DNA from: Lentibacillus siamensis
Lineage (GTDB): Bacteria > Bacillota > Bacilli > Bacillales > Amphibacillaceae
Direction of reading: 5' to 3'
Length of the DNA stretch: 64,000 bases
Assembly: GCF_039522605.1 (NCBI RefSeq)
Contig: NZ_BAAADS010000025.1
Coordinates: forward strand, 310,001-374,000
The notes under the pieces are model-generated. The model worked only from the letters and a program-made list of their open reading frames with translations, searched no databases and was not told the DNA's origin. The translations under genes were made by a program, and so were the position numbers. Positions 1 through 8,521 of this stretch are shown here, piece by piece. How positions within the stretch are numbered: position 1 is the first letter of the stretch; the number at the start of each line of letters is the position of its first letter.

Positions 1-1559
1 TGTTCATCCAGAATTTGTTTGGTACCGGAAGGAAAATCTTCCAGCTGATCAATTTTTGGTACCGGTGGCTTCTGCAAGGAAGGTTTTTTCTTATTTTCAA
101 TTCCTTCAAAACCGTTTACCGTCGTATTACCAATATAGGTAAGCATTTTAGTACCCCGGTCTTTACGTTTGGGAAAGACAAATAATTCGGGTGTCTGATC
201 AATAAAGGTTGTGCTGAACTGACCTGATAAAAAGTTACTGTGCTGAATAACATTTTGCAGAAAAGGAATATTGGTTTTTATTCCACGAATCCGAAATTCT
301 TTTAAGTTTCTGACCATTTTTTGTGCAGCTTGCTCAAATGTAAGTGCCCACGTAGAAACCTTCACCAGCAATGAATCATAGTGCGGTGATATAACAGATC
401 CCTGGAAACCGTTCCCCGCATCAAGCCGTACACCAAAACCTCCGCCAGTTCGGTATGCCATAATTTTTCCAGAATCCGGCATAAAATTATTCAATGGATC
501 TTCTGTTGTAACGCGGGATTGAATAGCGAAACCGTTTGTACTGATTTCATGTTGACGGGGAATTCCAATTGATGATTCATGGATATTCATCCCTTGTGCA
601 ATCTTCAATTGTGTCTGAACAATATCAACACCGGTAATCATTTCCGTAATCGTGTGCTCAACCTGTACACGCGGATTAACTTCAATAAAGTAAAATTCAC
701 TATCCGTCACAAGAAATTCCACAGTACCCGCATTCAAATAATCCACATTTTTAGCCAGATTGACCGCAGCTTCACAAATTTCCTCACGCAATGAATCAGG
801 AAGCGAAACGCTTGGAGCAATTTCAACAACCTTTTGATGACGGCGTTGCACGGAGCAGTCGCGTTCAAACAGATGAACGATGTTTCCATGACTGTCACCA
901 ATCACCTGGACTTCTATGTGTTTTGGATTTTCGATTAATTTTTCAACATAAACTTCATCACTGCCAAACGCAGCTCGAGCCTCAGATCTGGCACGATCAT
1001 ATGCTTCAGCCAGACCACTTTTGTTGCGGACAATCCGCATCCCGCGGCCGCCGCCGCCAAGTGATGCCTTAATAATGATCGGATAGCCATGTTGCTCGCC
1101 AAATGCTTCCATTTCATTCAGGGATGTTACCGGACCATCACTCCCCGGTATTACCGGAATACCTGCCTCGATAGCCTGCGCTCTAGCTTTGACTTTATCC
1201 CCGAACATATTTAAATGGTTACTGGTTGGTCCGATAAAGATAATCCCTTCCTCTTCACAACGGCGGGCAAAATCAATATTTTCGGATAAAAACCCATACC
1301 CGGGATGGATTGCATCTACACCCACATTTTTGGCTGTTTCAATCACATCTTCGATATCCAGATAGGCATCAATCGGTTTCTTTCCTTCTCCTATAAGGTA
1401 CGCTTCATCAGCCTTATAACGATGATATGACCCACTGTCTTCCTTTGAATAAACGGCAACTGTCCGTATGTTCAGCTCTGTACATGCTCGAAAAACACGT
1501 ATAGCTATTTCACCCCGGTTTGCAACCAGTACTTTATTTATCTCTTTTACTTCACCCAT
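1..1559 (-). CDS. pyc: Pyruvate carboxylase, N-terminal part (cut by window edge)
   Basis: ATP- and biotin-dependent carboxylation of pyruvate to oxaloacetate, the main anaplerotic reaction. About 519 codons are present, covering the biotin carboxylase domain and the start of the carboxyltransferase region. Visible landmarks are the N-terminal KVLVANRGEIAIRVFRA, the glycine-rich ATP loop KASLGGGGRGMRIV and the EVNPRVQVEHTITE motif. The ATG at 1559 has a strong GAGGAGG ribosome site and overlaps the end of ftsW by 13 bp, the same order as ftsW-pycA in B. subtilis. The reading frame is open to base 1, so the carboxyltransferase and biotin-carrier domains lie outside. In B. subtilis this enzyme is controlled by the c-di-AMP-binding protein DarB, whose homologue is encoded at 36.4 kb. 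Confidence 0.95.
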   Translation of the reverse strand, partial: MGEVKEINKVLVANRGEIAIRVFRACTELNIRTVAVYSKEDSGSYHRYKADEAYLIGEGKKPIDAYLDIEDVIETAKNVGVDAIHPGYGFLSENIDFARRCEEEGIIFIGPTSNHLNMFGDKVKARAQAIEAGIPVIPGSDGPVTSLNEMEAFGEQHGYPIIIKASLGGGGRGMRIVRNKSGLAEAYDRARSEARAAFGSDEVYVEKLIENPKHIEVQVIGDSHGNIVHLFERDCSVQRRHQKVVEIAPSVSLPDSLREEICEAAVNLAKNVDYLNAGTVEFLVTDSEFYFIEVNPRVQVEHTITEMITGVDIVQTQLKIAQGMNIHESSIGIPRQHEISTNGFAIQSRVTTEDPLNNFMPDSGKIMAYRTGGGFGVRLDAGNGFQGSVISPHYDSLLVKVSTWALTFEQAAQKMVRNLKEFRIRGIKTNIPFLQNVIQHSNFLSGQFSTTFIDQTPELFVFPKRKDRGTKMLTYIGNTTVNGFEGIENKKKPSLQKPPVPKIDQLEDFPSGTKQILDE

Positions 1560-2734
1560 GTTTTTCCTCCTCTATTTTTAAATACATTGCTACCATTCGT
1601 TATTTGTCTGTTTTCCGGCTCAGTTTCCTGTTCCTTCTTTTTAACCGATTTAGCGATATTGTTCAGTATCCCTATAGAAAGCATCATGACAAGCAATGAG
1701 GATCCGCCATAGCTGACGAACGGGAGTGGAACCCCTGTTATCGGCAGCAATCCGGTAATCGCCCCAAGATTAATGAAGGCCTGTACGCCTATCATTGATG
1801 AGATACCTATCGCCAACAATGCACCAAAACTTTCTCTGCTTTTTCTGGAGATGAAAAACCCTCGTAATACGATAATACTTAACATTCCCAAAACTACTGC
1901 AACACCTATAAAACCTAGTTCTTCGGCAATAACAGCCATGATGAAGTCAGTATGCGGCTCAGGCAGAAAACCTAATTTCTGAACACTATGGCCAAGCCCT
2001 TCTCCATCAAGTCCGCCAACACCAATTGCCAAATACGACTGAATCAGGTGATAACCATCTGTATCGGGGGTTTCAAAAGGCTGGTATGCACCCGTAAACC
2101 TGGAAATTCTTTCGTCAGTCACCATGCTCGGAATTGCCAGAGCAACCAAGGACAATCCAATGAGCACAAGGATGGAGAGATGCTTAAAGCGAATCCCCGA
2201 GCTGAAAATTACGGAACACGCAATCATAAATATAATAGCTGCTGTTCCAACATCTGGCTGCATTAAGATGAGACCAAGGATTAGAGCCGTCAATATCAAC
2301 GGCGGAAGAACACCTTTGTTAAATTGCTGAATATAATTTTGCTTTTTGGAATAAACAGACGCCAAGTACATAATCAAACCAAGCTTGGCAAATTCAGAAG
2401 GCTGCATGCTGACTGGCCCGAAGTCAAACCATGACCTTGCACCGTTTACCACATCCCCAAAAATAAGAACACCAATCAGGAGAGCAACCATCACCATAAT
2501 GATTATCTTCATCAGTTTTTGGTAATACTTATAAGGGAAAAGGCTGGTGAAGGCAAAAGCACCCATCGAAATGATGAACCACTGTATTTGCTTTACCAGA
2601 TAATGTGTACTCTCGTAGCCTTCCACTACTGCATATACCATGCTGGCACTGTAAATCATGACAATGCCGAATCCTGTAAGAAGAACAGGTGTAATCATAA
2701 GTGTAAAATCATAGTTCTTTAATTTCTTTATCAT
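1547..2734 (-). CDS. ftsW: Cell division peptidoglycan polymerase FtsW (SEDS family)
   Basis: SEDS-family glycan polymerase that acts with a class B PBP at the septum. The 395 residues show about ten hydrophobic segments and the family motifs SMQPSEFAKL, QPDVGTA, the external-loop PEPHTDFIMAVIAEELGFIG with its conserved aspartate, and the C-terminal GVPLPFVSYGGSS. FtsW, RodA and SpoVE are hard to separate by sequence alone; the position between ylaN and pyc, as in B. subtilis, decides for FtsW. The start has GGGGAGAAC upstream. The C-terminal tail after the last helix is charged (KKKEQETEPENRQ), and its last codons overlap the pyc start. Confidence 0.92.
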   Translation of the reverse strand: MIKKLKNYDFTLMITPVLLTGFGIVMIYSASMVYAVVEGYESTHYLVKQIQWFIISMGAFAFTSLFPYKYYQKLMKIIIMVMVALLIGVLIFGDVVNGARSWFDFGPVSMQPSEFAKLGLIMYLASVYSKKQNYIQQFNKGVLPPLILTALILGLILMQPDVGTAAIIFMIACSVIFSSGIRFKHLSILVLIGLSLVALAIPSMVTDERISRFTGAYQPFETPDTDGYHLIQSYLAIGVGGLDGEGLGHSVQKLGFLPEPHTDFIMAVIAEELGFIGVAVVLGMLSIIVLRGFFISRKSRESFGALLAIGISSMIGVQAFINLGAITGLLPITGVPLPFVSYGGSSLLVMMLSIGILNNIAKSVKKKEQETEPENRQITNGSNVFKNRGGKTWVK

Positions 2735-2844
2735 CTTTGTTCTCCCCGATTTATGTATTTCATAATAACAGATGAAATAAAAAATTCAAATAGTATAACA
2801 CATTTCATCAATTGTTGTAACACATATTCTATTTTAAGTTCATT

Positions 2845-2886
2845 AAACAAAAAAACCTTGCCATAATCCAGTTCGGCAAAGTTTTT
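2845..2886 (-). terminator. Terminator downstream of ylaN
   Basis: On the minus strand a 9-bp stem, AACTTTGCC with GGCAAGGTT (one G-T pair), is followed by seven T residues. It lies directly after the ylaN stop, so ftsW probably has its own promoter further on. Confidence 0.7.
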
Positions 2887-2904
2887 GGTAAAGTTATCAT
2901 GACA

Positions 2905-3189
2905 TTACACGGACTTCTGTGCAGTTTCGTGTAAAATATTGAGCTGCCTTTCCAAATTCTCCAGAAGTGCTTTACCTTCATTTTCGCTGATTAAATTTAA
3001 ACGAACAGCAAAATCAATTTCCCTGGAAAGCCCAAACATTTGAGTATCAAGAACTTCCTCATAGAGAGGACATTGCGGCATCGTTAAATTTTCTATTTGT
3101 ACTTCAATTAGCCTTAGTATTTTATCAGCGTCAGCCTTCAGAAGGGCATAAGCTTTTTCACGATGAGTTTCAGTCACCTCAGGAATCAT
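2905..3189 (-). CDS. ylaN: YlaN family protein (UPF0358)
   Basis: Small cytoplasmic helical protein of 94 residues, the normal length for YlaN. It matches the family from its first residues (HREKAYALLKADADKILRLIE) to the CPLYEEVLDTQMFGLSREIDFA segment. YlaN has been reported to bind the iron regulator Fur and relieve repression, and it is essential in some strains under low iron; that role is taken from homologues. The ATG has GGAGGGGAT upstream. It is transcribed toward ftsW and ends at its own terminator. Divergent from ylaL, with a 330-bp gap that holds a dispersed repeat. Confidence 0.9.
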   Translation of the reverse strand: MIPEVTETHREKAYALLKADADKILRLIEVQIENLTMPQCPLYEEVLDTQMFGLSREIDFAVRLNLISENEGKALLENLERQLNILHETAQKSV

Positions 3190-3357
3190 TTATATCCCCT
3201 CCATCGAAAAGACTTTCTTCTTTACTATATTATCGTTTGCATGCTAAAAATGCAAATAAAATCAGGAATTTGCGTGCGTCAAATTTTTAGGCAACGTTTC
3301 GCATAGCCTTTCATTAGCTTTTGGTTTAATTTGAAGCATGGAGCACTTCTTTAATTC

Positions 3358-3430
3358 GAAAACTTGGTTGTCACCAAGCCTTTAGCTGCACTTATGCAGT
3401 AAGAAAGAATTTTATTCTTTCTTACCTGCT
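3358..3430 (+). repeat. Dispersed ~75-bp repeat, copy A (internally deleted)
   Basis: Contains GAAAACTTGGTTGTCACCAA and then CACTTATGCAGTAAGAAAG, the same blocks as at 21.9 kb and (inverted) 57.9 kb. Relative to those copies about 13 bp around GTGACAGCCATAG are missing. The right end folds into a long hairpin built on GTAAGAAAGAA and TTCTTTCTTAC. It occupies the ylaN-ylaL gap; no gene is seen in the rest of 3190-3519. Confidence 0.8.
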
Positions 3431-3519
3431 AAAAAATTCATTTTGCATTTCCTGAGCCGTGAAAATTTCTCCTGTGTCTGCTATTCTAGATAAAGATTGA
3501 ATTAGAAAGGTGGCAAAAC

Positions 3520-4011
3520 ATGATTGTACCAATTCTGGGGAATGTTACATATAAGATAACGCTGGACCCTACTGTATGGATCTTTGATGACCGGAAAGTG
3601 CTGCTTGATGAAGCATTTCAGGTTGAACATAATAAAAAGGATCAGACAGACGAAGAAATAAAACAGGCGTCAGAGCGATGGGATCGCGCAGTAAATCAAC
3701 AACGAATCAATCCCCCGGTTAACCGGAGCATTTCCCGGTTTGAACGGGAAAAAATTTTAGTTAATTCGTACGTTATGCCGATACGGGAATTTGTTGAGAA
3801 TGCCGGAATCAACGGTAATGCAACAGGAGCAACACTAGCTACAAAAAACGGCGAAATTGATATATCAATTGACAAACTGCTGGATAGTTACTTTCTTTTC
3901 GCTGTGGACGGGAAGCCGCTGAAAACAGACGGTCCAGTCCATTTGTATTTCAAAGATGGTTCCAATCAGGATGCACCAATAACCGGTGTTGAAAAAATCA
4001 TTATCAATTAA
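3520..4011 (+). CDS. ylaL: YlaL-like protein
   Basis: 163-residue soluble protein without signal peptide or membrane segment. The opening MIVPILGNVTYKITLDPTVWIFDDRK and the position in the yla block match what I recall of YlaL. Homologues are often labelled peptidyl-prolyl isomerase in genome annotation, but I see no motif that proves this, so the function stays open. The middle is hydrophilic (residues 35-70) and the C-terminal third holds LYFKDGSNQDAPITGVEKI. The start has AGAAAGGTGG upstream and a Rho-independent terminator follows 8 bases after the stop, so the gene appears monocistronic. Confidence 0.65.
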   Translation: MIVPILGNVTYKITLDPTVWIFDDRKVLLDEAFQVEHNKKDQTDEEIKQASERWDRAVNQQRINPPVNRSISRFEREKILVNSYVMPIREFVENAGINGNATGATLATKNGEIDISIDKLLDSYFLFAVDGKPLKTDGPVHLYFKDGSNQDAPITGVEKIIIN

Positions 4012-4019
4012 TTTGAAAT

Positions 4020-4055
4020 AGCTGTTTACACTAACGTGAACAGCTTTTTTTTATT
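4020..4055 (+). terminator. Terminator after ylaL
   Basis: Stem AGCTGTTTAC / GTGAACAGCT followed by nine T residues. Confidence 0.85.
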
Positions 4056-4137
4056 GTTTGGGAAATGTATATTTTATATTGTTCCATACAAACTAATAAG
4101 ACAGTAATTCCGTCAAAACATTAAAGGAGGAGCAAAC

Positions 4138-4743
4138 ATGCTGTTACGTCTAGGAATACTGTCTATTGCATCCATTATGGTAATAGCCGGTTGTCAGCAA
4201 AACCAGGAAGAACAATCATTGCCATCAGAAGATAAAAATAACAACGACCGCATTGTACAAATAGACGATTCAGATCCAATGGAGAAAAAGAATTTAAGCA
4301 ACAGTGAAATTGCTGCACATCTGTCAAATGTGGCTAGTGAGGTGCCGCAAGTAAATGATGCAGCATCAGTGGTTGCCGGGTCTTATGCTGTTGTTGGCAT
4401 TGATGTGGATAAGGATCTTGACCGGTCACGGGTAGGTTCGGTGAAATATTCTGTACTTGAATCATTGAAAGAGGATCCATATGGAAAAACTGCTGTTGTC
4501 GTTGCAGATGCGGACGTCGTGCAGCGGCTTCGGAATATGGGCGATAAAATCAGCCAGGGATACCCGGTGCAAGGTGTAGTTGATGAACTGTCAGGAATTG
4601 TAGGAAGGTATATGCCAGATTTCCCAATAAACGAAAACAGACCGGATGAACCGGACCAAAATAAGAATACGACACCAAAGAAAAAAGAGAAACAGCTGGA
4701 TGATATTGAAGAGGATCAGTCAAACCAGCATAATAAGGAATGA
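4138..4743 (+). CDS. ylaJ: YlaJ, YhcN/YlaJ family sporulation lipoprotein
   Basis: 201-residue lipoprotein precursor. The signal peptide ends in VIAGC (Cys19), the lipobox. A charged linker is followed by the YhcN/YlaJ domain (residues 55-150) with VAGSYAVVGIDVDKDLDRSRVGSVKYSVLESL and GKTAVVVADAD. Members are spore membrane lipoproteins made in the forespore; the B. subtilis orthologue has been linked to germination, which is inference here. The last 45 residues are an acidic and lysine-rich tail (PKKKEKQLDDIEEDQ). AAAGGAGGAGCAAAC upstream fixes the start. A second, shorter member of this family sits in the SpoVA cluster at 53.6 kb. Confidence 0.85.
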   Translation: MLLRLGILSIASIMVIAGCQQNQEEQSLPSEDKNNNDRIVQIDDSDPMEKKNLSNSEIAAHLSNVASEVPQVNDAASVVAGSYAVVGIDVDKDLDRSRVGSVKYSVLESLKEDPYGKTAVVVADADVVQRLRNMGDKISQGYPVQGVVDELSGIVGRYMPDFPINENRPDEPDQNKNTTPKKKEKQLDDIEEDQSNQHNKE

Positions 4744-4867
4744 ATGCGAGCTCGAATGCCCCTATTTTTGCCGGGCCATGTCCAACCATGAAGACAATCG
4801 TGGGTATGACTACATTTTCGTGGATATTGAAAACATGGATATATCATCTTTCCTTACAAATACCCAT

Positions 4868-4907
4868 TAAAAAGGTGCTTTCCGAATCAATCAGAAAGCA
4901 CCTTTTC
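4868..4907. terminator. Bidirectional terminator between ylaJ and a YtxH-like gene
   Basis: AAAAGGTGCTTTC pairs with GAAAGCACCTTTT around an 11-base loop, with A-tract and T-tract on both sides. It serves the convergent genes. Confidence 0.85.
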
Positions 4908-5198
4908 TTATTTTAAATCCTTCTTCTCTTCCTTTGCTTCATTGTAGTATTGCACGCCAAACTGTGAGCCTTCCGATACCATTTTGGAATTTTCCTCCTG
5001 TGCCGGAACCTCGGATTCCAGCTGGTCCGGTTTTCCGGCTTCTTCCAAAGTAGAATCCTGCTGATTATCCAGCAGTTTATCTTTTACAGTGTCTACTTTT
5101 CCTTTTAATTTAGTTCGGGTTTCCTCATTTTTCAGTACATATCCTGCAATTCCAGCACCAACTGCTCCAACCGCCGATGCAATATATCGTTTTCTCAT
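4908..5198 (-). CDS. Small YtxH-like membrane-associated protein
   Basis: 96 residues. A short glycine/alanine-rich hydrophobic stretch (IASAVGAVGAGIAGYVL, residues 6-22) is followed by a charged, mostly helical tail with lysine-rich then acidic composition. This layout resembles YtxH-type envelope or stress proteins, but no catalytic motif is visible and the assignment rests on layout only. GAAAGGTTGATTCG precedes the ATG. It is convergent with ylaJ and divergent from ylaI. Confidence 0.6.
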   Translation of the reverse strand: MRKRYIASAVGAVGAGIAGYVLKNEETRTKLKGKVDTVKDKLLDNQQDSTLEEAGKPDQLESEVPAQEENSKMVSEGSQFGVQYYNEAKEEKKDLK

Positions 5199-5333
5199 CG
5201 AATCAACCTTTCCTGAATTTTACCATCTGATTATACCTATTCCCATCCTATTTTCTTATAAAACCTTTTCTTTTATGCATGGACATGTCATGTTATAGTA
5301 TTATTAGAAAGCCTAATTTTCGAGGTGAAAAAA

Positions 5334-5537
5334 ATGAAAGTAAAATGTGTTTTATGTGACACAATTGAAGATATTGACGGTCAATCGTTGAAAGCGAAAC
5401 GATTAAGAAACCGCAGAATCCATATGTATTTATGCCATGAGTGTGATCAGCGAATCAGTGAACGAACAAAACAACGACATGCTACCGGACAATTTCAGTT
5501 ATATGAGGAAAAAAAGAAACGTGACAGCCTGATCTGA
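5334..5537 (+). CDS. ylaI: YlaI, small zinc-ribbon protein (DUF2197)
   Basis: 67 residues with CxxC pairs CVLC and CHEC (YLCHECDQRI), which should bind one zinc ion, followed by a basic helix (ERTKQRHATGQF). The ATG at 5334 is chosen over an in-frame GTG nine bases earlier because that GTG is part of the GAGGTG ribosome site. Function of the family is unknown; small zinc ribbons of this kind often contact RNA or protein. A strong hairpin terminator follows directly. Confidence 0.85.
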   Translation: MKVKCVLCDTIEDIDGQSLKAKRLRNRRIHMYLCHECDQRISERTKQRHATGQFQLYEEKKKRDSLI

Positions 5538-5564
5538 AAAAGCTCCCTATTTGGGAGCTTTTTC
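5537..5564. terminator. Bidirectional terminator, ylaI/ylaH
   Basis: AAAAAGCTCCC / GGGAGCTTTTT around a 5-base loop between convergent ends. Confidence 0.9.
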
Positions 5565-5880
5565 AAAATTCTTTTCCTGTTTCCGCTTTCCTTTTTCTCT
5601 CCTTGTACAAGCGAAACCGGTAAATACCAAGGATTAATGACATGATAATCAGACTCTCCGTAATCGGGTACCCCACTACACTGAAAAAAGTAATAATAAT
5701 TGATCCAAATGCAAGCAGTATGTATACCAGAACAGATTTTAATAATGGCAGCTGACGGGCAAACCCCAATTTATAGGCAATAGCTGCAAAAATTAAATTG
5801 GAAAAATAAAAAATGGCTAATTCATGACCATGAAAATGTTCAACCACAAAGTCAAAAAGCGGACTGAAATTTGTATTCAT
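5563..5880 (-). CDS. ylaH: YlaH-like membrane protein
   Basis: 105 residues with three predicted membrane helices (about 20-38, 46-63 and 68-86) and a basic C-terminus (YKERKRKAETGKEF). Sequence start (LFDFVVEHFHGHELAIFYFSNLIFAAIAYKLGF) and place between ylaI and ylaF match YlaH of B. subtilis, a protein of unknown function. GGAGGATCTAA precedes the ATG. Confidence 0.8.
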   Translation of the reverse strand: MNTNFSPLFDFVVEHFHGHELAIFYFSNLIFAAIAYKLGFARQLPLLKSVLVYILLAFGSIIITFFSVVGYPITESLIIMSLILGIYRFRLYKERKRKAETGKEF

Positions 5881-6023
5881 TTAGATCCTCCATTACCTGC
5901 TTTCATTAAAACTCCTCTACTATCATACTAAATCTTACGTTTGCATGCTAGTTAAAAAAACGTCGATTTTGTGATATTCTAGTCAGTGGAATATAATTGC
6001 TTACGATTAAAGAGGTGTCATCA

Positions 6024-6194
6024 TTGAAAAATATCAACATTCCGATGCTGCTTTTGGCAACTTTGGTAATTCTTATGTTCGTGTTAGTCGGAATTGCCAT
6101 TTCCTATCGCAACATCTGGTTCGTACTCTTATTTATCTTATTGGGCTTTGCCTTTATGGGATTCGGATTATCACTCAAACGAAAAAGAAAGTGA
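6024..6194 (+). CDS. ylaF: YlaF-like two-helix membrane protein (DUF5325)
   Basis: 56 residues, nearly all membrane: two hydrophobic helices (about 5-24 and 28-48) and a basic end (LKRKRK) that should face the cytoplasm. An upstream in-frame TTG at 5997 is possible, but AAAGAGGTG at 6009-6016 lies 7 bases before the TTG at 6024, so I chose the latter. Function unknown. The stop codon lies inside the hairpin shared with suhB. Confidence 0.75.
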   Translation: MKNINIPMLLLATLVILMFVLVGIAISYRNIWFVLLFILLGFAFMGFGLSLKRKRK

Positions 6195-6226
6195 CCCGAT
6201 ACAACGGTGTCACTTTCTTCCTTTTT
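6183..6226. terminator. Bidirectional terminator, ylaF/suhB
   Basis: GAAAGTGAC / GTCACTTTC stem. It contains both convergent stop codons, and there are T-rich runs on both sides. Confidence 0.75.
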
Positions 6227-7019
6227 GAAGATGGTCATCAATAATCTGGGATTGTATGGAAGGATTACAAGCAACAATTGAATTGGTGCTGAGTAAATTA
6301 ATATCTGCTCCCCAAGCGTTAGTGGAAATTCCCCCTGCTTCATCTAAAATTATCAAACCGGCAGCAATATCCCACGGGGCAAGACTCATTGTGATATACC
6401 CATCAATAATTCCTTCCGCTACATAAGCGAGTTCCAATGCAGCCGATCCGTACAGGCGGGTGCCTCGTATCGTCCTGATAAAATGCTGCATTACCGTTTC
6501 ATCCACAAGCCTGTTTTCACATAACCAATAATGGTTCATTCCAATAATCGATTCGGTTATTTTTCGGTCAGCGGGAAGCGTTGGTAATCGGAAGTCATTC
6601 TTATATGCACCTCCCCCTCGCTTCGCACTGTATAATGTATCATCCATTACATCATAAATAAAACCAATTTCACCTATTCCATCGTGATAAATACCAACGG
6701 AGATGGCGAAATTTCTTTTTTGATGAACAAAATTCATCGTTCCATCAATTGGATCGATAATCCAAACTGTCCCTTCTAAATCCTTTAAATCGTCACCGTA
6801 TCCTTCCTCACTGATAATGAGGTGATTCGGAAATTCACGTTTTATCCGATTGACAAAAAAATACTCAGTATTCTTATCCATCGTGGTTACCAGGTCATTC
6901 GGATTTGATTTCGTTGTAATTTCAAGAGGAGCCCCAATTTGATCTTTGATGATTGCTCCTGCTTCCATAATCCATTTTTTAGCTTGATCGTATAAGGTAT
7001 TGCGTGTATCCAAGTCCAT
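6210..7019 (-). CDS. suhB: Inositol monophosphatase family protein (YktC/SuhB)
   Basis: Mg-dependent phosphatase of the inositol monophosphatase/FBPase superfamily, 269 residues. Metal-site motifs are complete: EEGYG (about residue 73), WIIDPIDGTMNFVH (88-101) and PWDIAAGLIILDEAGG (215-230). Substrate cannot be read from sequence; family members act on inositol-1-phosphate, on FBP or in rRNA biogenesis. GGAGGATAATAT precedes the ATG. Neighbours yktA and yktB are the same as in B. subtilis. Confidence 0.9.
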   Translation of the reverse strand: MDLDTRNTLYDQAKKWIMEAGAIIKDQIGAPLEITTKSNPNDLVTTMDKNTEYFFVNRIKREFPNHLIISEEGYGDDLKDLEGTVWIIDPIDGTMNFVHQKRNFAISVGIYHDGIGEIGFIYDVMDDTLYSAKRGGGAYKNDFRLPTLPADRKITESIIGMNHYWLCENRLVDETVMQHFIRTIRGTRLYGSAALELAYVAEGIIDGYITMSLAPWDIAAGLIILDEAGGISTNAWGADINLLSTNSIVACNPSIQSQIIDDHLQKGRK

Positions 7020-7107
7020 ATATTATCCTCCATTATGCTGCCTGTCTTTTTAAATCATACCAGATTGGAGGGTTCAAATCACGAAATAATATCATATCAT
7101 AAATCAA

Positions 7108-7157
7108 ATGACCCCAACCCTGTTCATTAAACATGAACATATGTATCATGGGGTCAT
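7108..7157 (-). terminator. Hairpin downstream of the 66-codon gene
   Basis: ATGACCCCA / TGGGGTCAT with an inner TGTTCAT / ATGAACA stem. The T-run is weak on both sides, so this could be an mRNA-end structure rather than a strict terminator. Confidence 0.45.
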
Positions 7158-7164
7158 CGAACTT

Positions 7165-7365
7165 TTATTCGGATTCCGCTACCACCAGCTGCTGATGTAA
7201 CTGCTTCAACCGCTCTTTTGATTTTATAATTTCAACCTGATCCTGTGCCTGCAGTGCATCATGCAATGTTACCAGTTCATAATCTATTTCCATTCGAATG
7301 ACGGGCAATTTCTCCTGCGCTTCTTTTTTGCGCAATGCTTCCATTACATATTTCAATACACTCAC
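7165..7365 (-). CDS. Small conserved-looking helical protein, function unknown
   Basis: 66 codons from a GTG at 7365. A TTG at 7356 is an alternative and is better spaced from AAAGGGTG; it would give 63 residues. The product is charged and helical (EALRKKEAQEKLPVIRMEIDYELVTLHDALQ), has no signal or membrane segment, and could form a short coiled coil. I do not recognise it. It sits between suhB and the divergent yktB. Confidence 0.6.
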   Translation of the reverse strand: MSVLKYVMEALRKKEAQEKLPVIRMEIDYELVTLHDALQAQDQVEIIKSKERLKQLHQQLVVAESE

Positions 7366-7561
7366 ACCCTTTCAGATGGCTTTTATTATATATATGACAC
7401 TTCAATGCAAAAGGTTCACTCATTATCAATTGTTTATATTACATTCCCCTTTTTTACAATGATTTAAACACCTGAAACGGTAATACTTGACTGCTTTCGT
7501 CATTTAACTAATAATAATTATTATAATTTGTAATAAAATAGCATGGAAAGGATGTAGCAAA

Positions 7562-8179
7562 ATGGGTTTCAGAGGGTTTTCGAATAAAGACTTTAACACG
7601 TTTCAGATTAGAGGGTTGGATAACCGGATGGAAGCAATTCAGGAACGGATTCAGCCAAAATTTAAAGCAATCGGTGAAAAACTGTCAGACAATCTTGCAG
7701 AAATGACTGGACAGGATATGTACGTCCATATAGCACAGCATGCCAGAAGAACGGTAAATCCGCCAAATGATACCTGGATGGCATTTTGTCATAATAAACG
7801 CGGCTACAAAAAACATCCACATTTTCAAATTGGGTTATTTGATGACCATTTGTTTATATGGCTTGCCTATATTTATGAACTTCCGGACAAGCAGCATTTT
7901 GCAGAGACTTTCCTGAATCATAAGGATAATATTAAGGAATCCATTCCAGGTGATTTTGTGATTTCGCAGGATCATATGAAAAAGGATGCAACAGCATTGT
8001 CAGACATTGATTTGGAAAAAACACTGACCCGTTTTAAAAACGTAAAAAAAGCTGAATTCCTGATTGGTAAACATATTGATCCGGCAGATTCTGTATTGAA
8101 ATCCGGAAAAGCATTTATTGACGAGGCAGAGGAAACGTTTAACAAGCTCACACCACTCTATAAAATTTCCATGAATTAA
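7562..8179 (+). CDS. yktB: YktB, DUF1054 family
   Basis: 205-residue soluble protein matching YktB along its length: GFSNKDFNTFQIRGLDNRMEAI at the start, the YVHIAQHARRTVNPPNDTW centre and FQIGLFDDHLFIWLAYIYE. The family is defined structurally but has no proven function. GGAAAGGATGTAGC precedes the ATG. It ends at a near-perfect shared terminator with yktA. Confidence 0.9.
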   Translation: MGFRGFSNKDFNTFQIRGLDNRMEAIQERIQPKFKAIGEKLSDNLAEMTGQDMYVHIAQHARRTVNPPNDTWMAFCHNKRGYKKHPHFQIGLFDDHLFIWLAYIYELPDKQHFAETFLNHKDNIKESIPGDFVISQDHMKKDATALSDIDLEKTLTRFKNVKKAEFLIGKHIDPADSVLKSGKAFIDEAEETFNKLTPLYKISMN

Positions 8180-8195
8180 ATGGGAATGAATCCAT

Positions 8196-8238
8196 AAAAA
8201 GAGGCTGGGGCAAAATTGTTTGCCCCAGCCTCTTTTTG
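8196..8238. terminator. Bidirectional terminator, yktB/yktA
   Basis: AAAAAGAGGCTGGGGCAAA pairs perfectly with its mirror arm around a 4-base loop, with A/T tracts on both sides. Very strong. Confidence 0.95.
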
Positions 8239-8239
8239 T

Positions 8240-8509
8240 CTAATTCATTTTTACAAATTTCCCCTCTTTATTACGTGCCTGTTTAACAACTGGATAACTT
8301 TTATAACCGGATGCTTTTTCAAATGCTGCGAAGTACGTTTTTTCCTCACCCTTTGAAGGGACAATCGATTTAAACCTGTGATATGCGGCTAATACATCGT
8401 CGCGCTTTACCTGGCTTTCATAAGCCTTTTCAATCAGATTAAAAAAATTTACCACATCAATAATTTCCTGTTTCGTCCATGACTCGTCAAACGGATAATG
8501 ATAGTTCAT
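8240..8509 (-). CDS. yktA: YktA, UPF0223 family
   Basis: 89 residues, the family length. Starts MNYHYPFDESWTKQEIIDVV, which is typical, and ends with a basic stretch (VKQARNKEGKFVKMN). Soluble helical protein of unknown function. It lies 12 bp downstream of the flavin oxidoreductase gene on the same strand, so the two are likely cotranscribed. Confidence 0.9.
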   Translation of the reverse strand: MNYHYPFDESWTKQEIIDVVNFFNLIEKAYESQVKRDDVLAAYHRFKSIVPSKGEEKTYFAAFEKASGYKSYPVVKQARNKEGKFVKMN

Positions 8510-8521
8510 TTTCCCACCACC

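Noticed and set aside
4780..4870. 30-codon plus-strand ORF after ylaJ
   Set aside because: No ribosome site before its ATG and no recognisable feature; it is likely spacer before the terminator.
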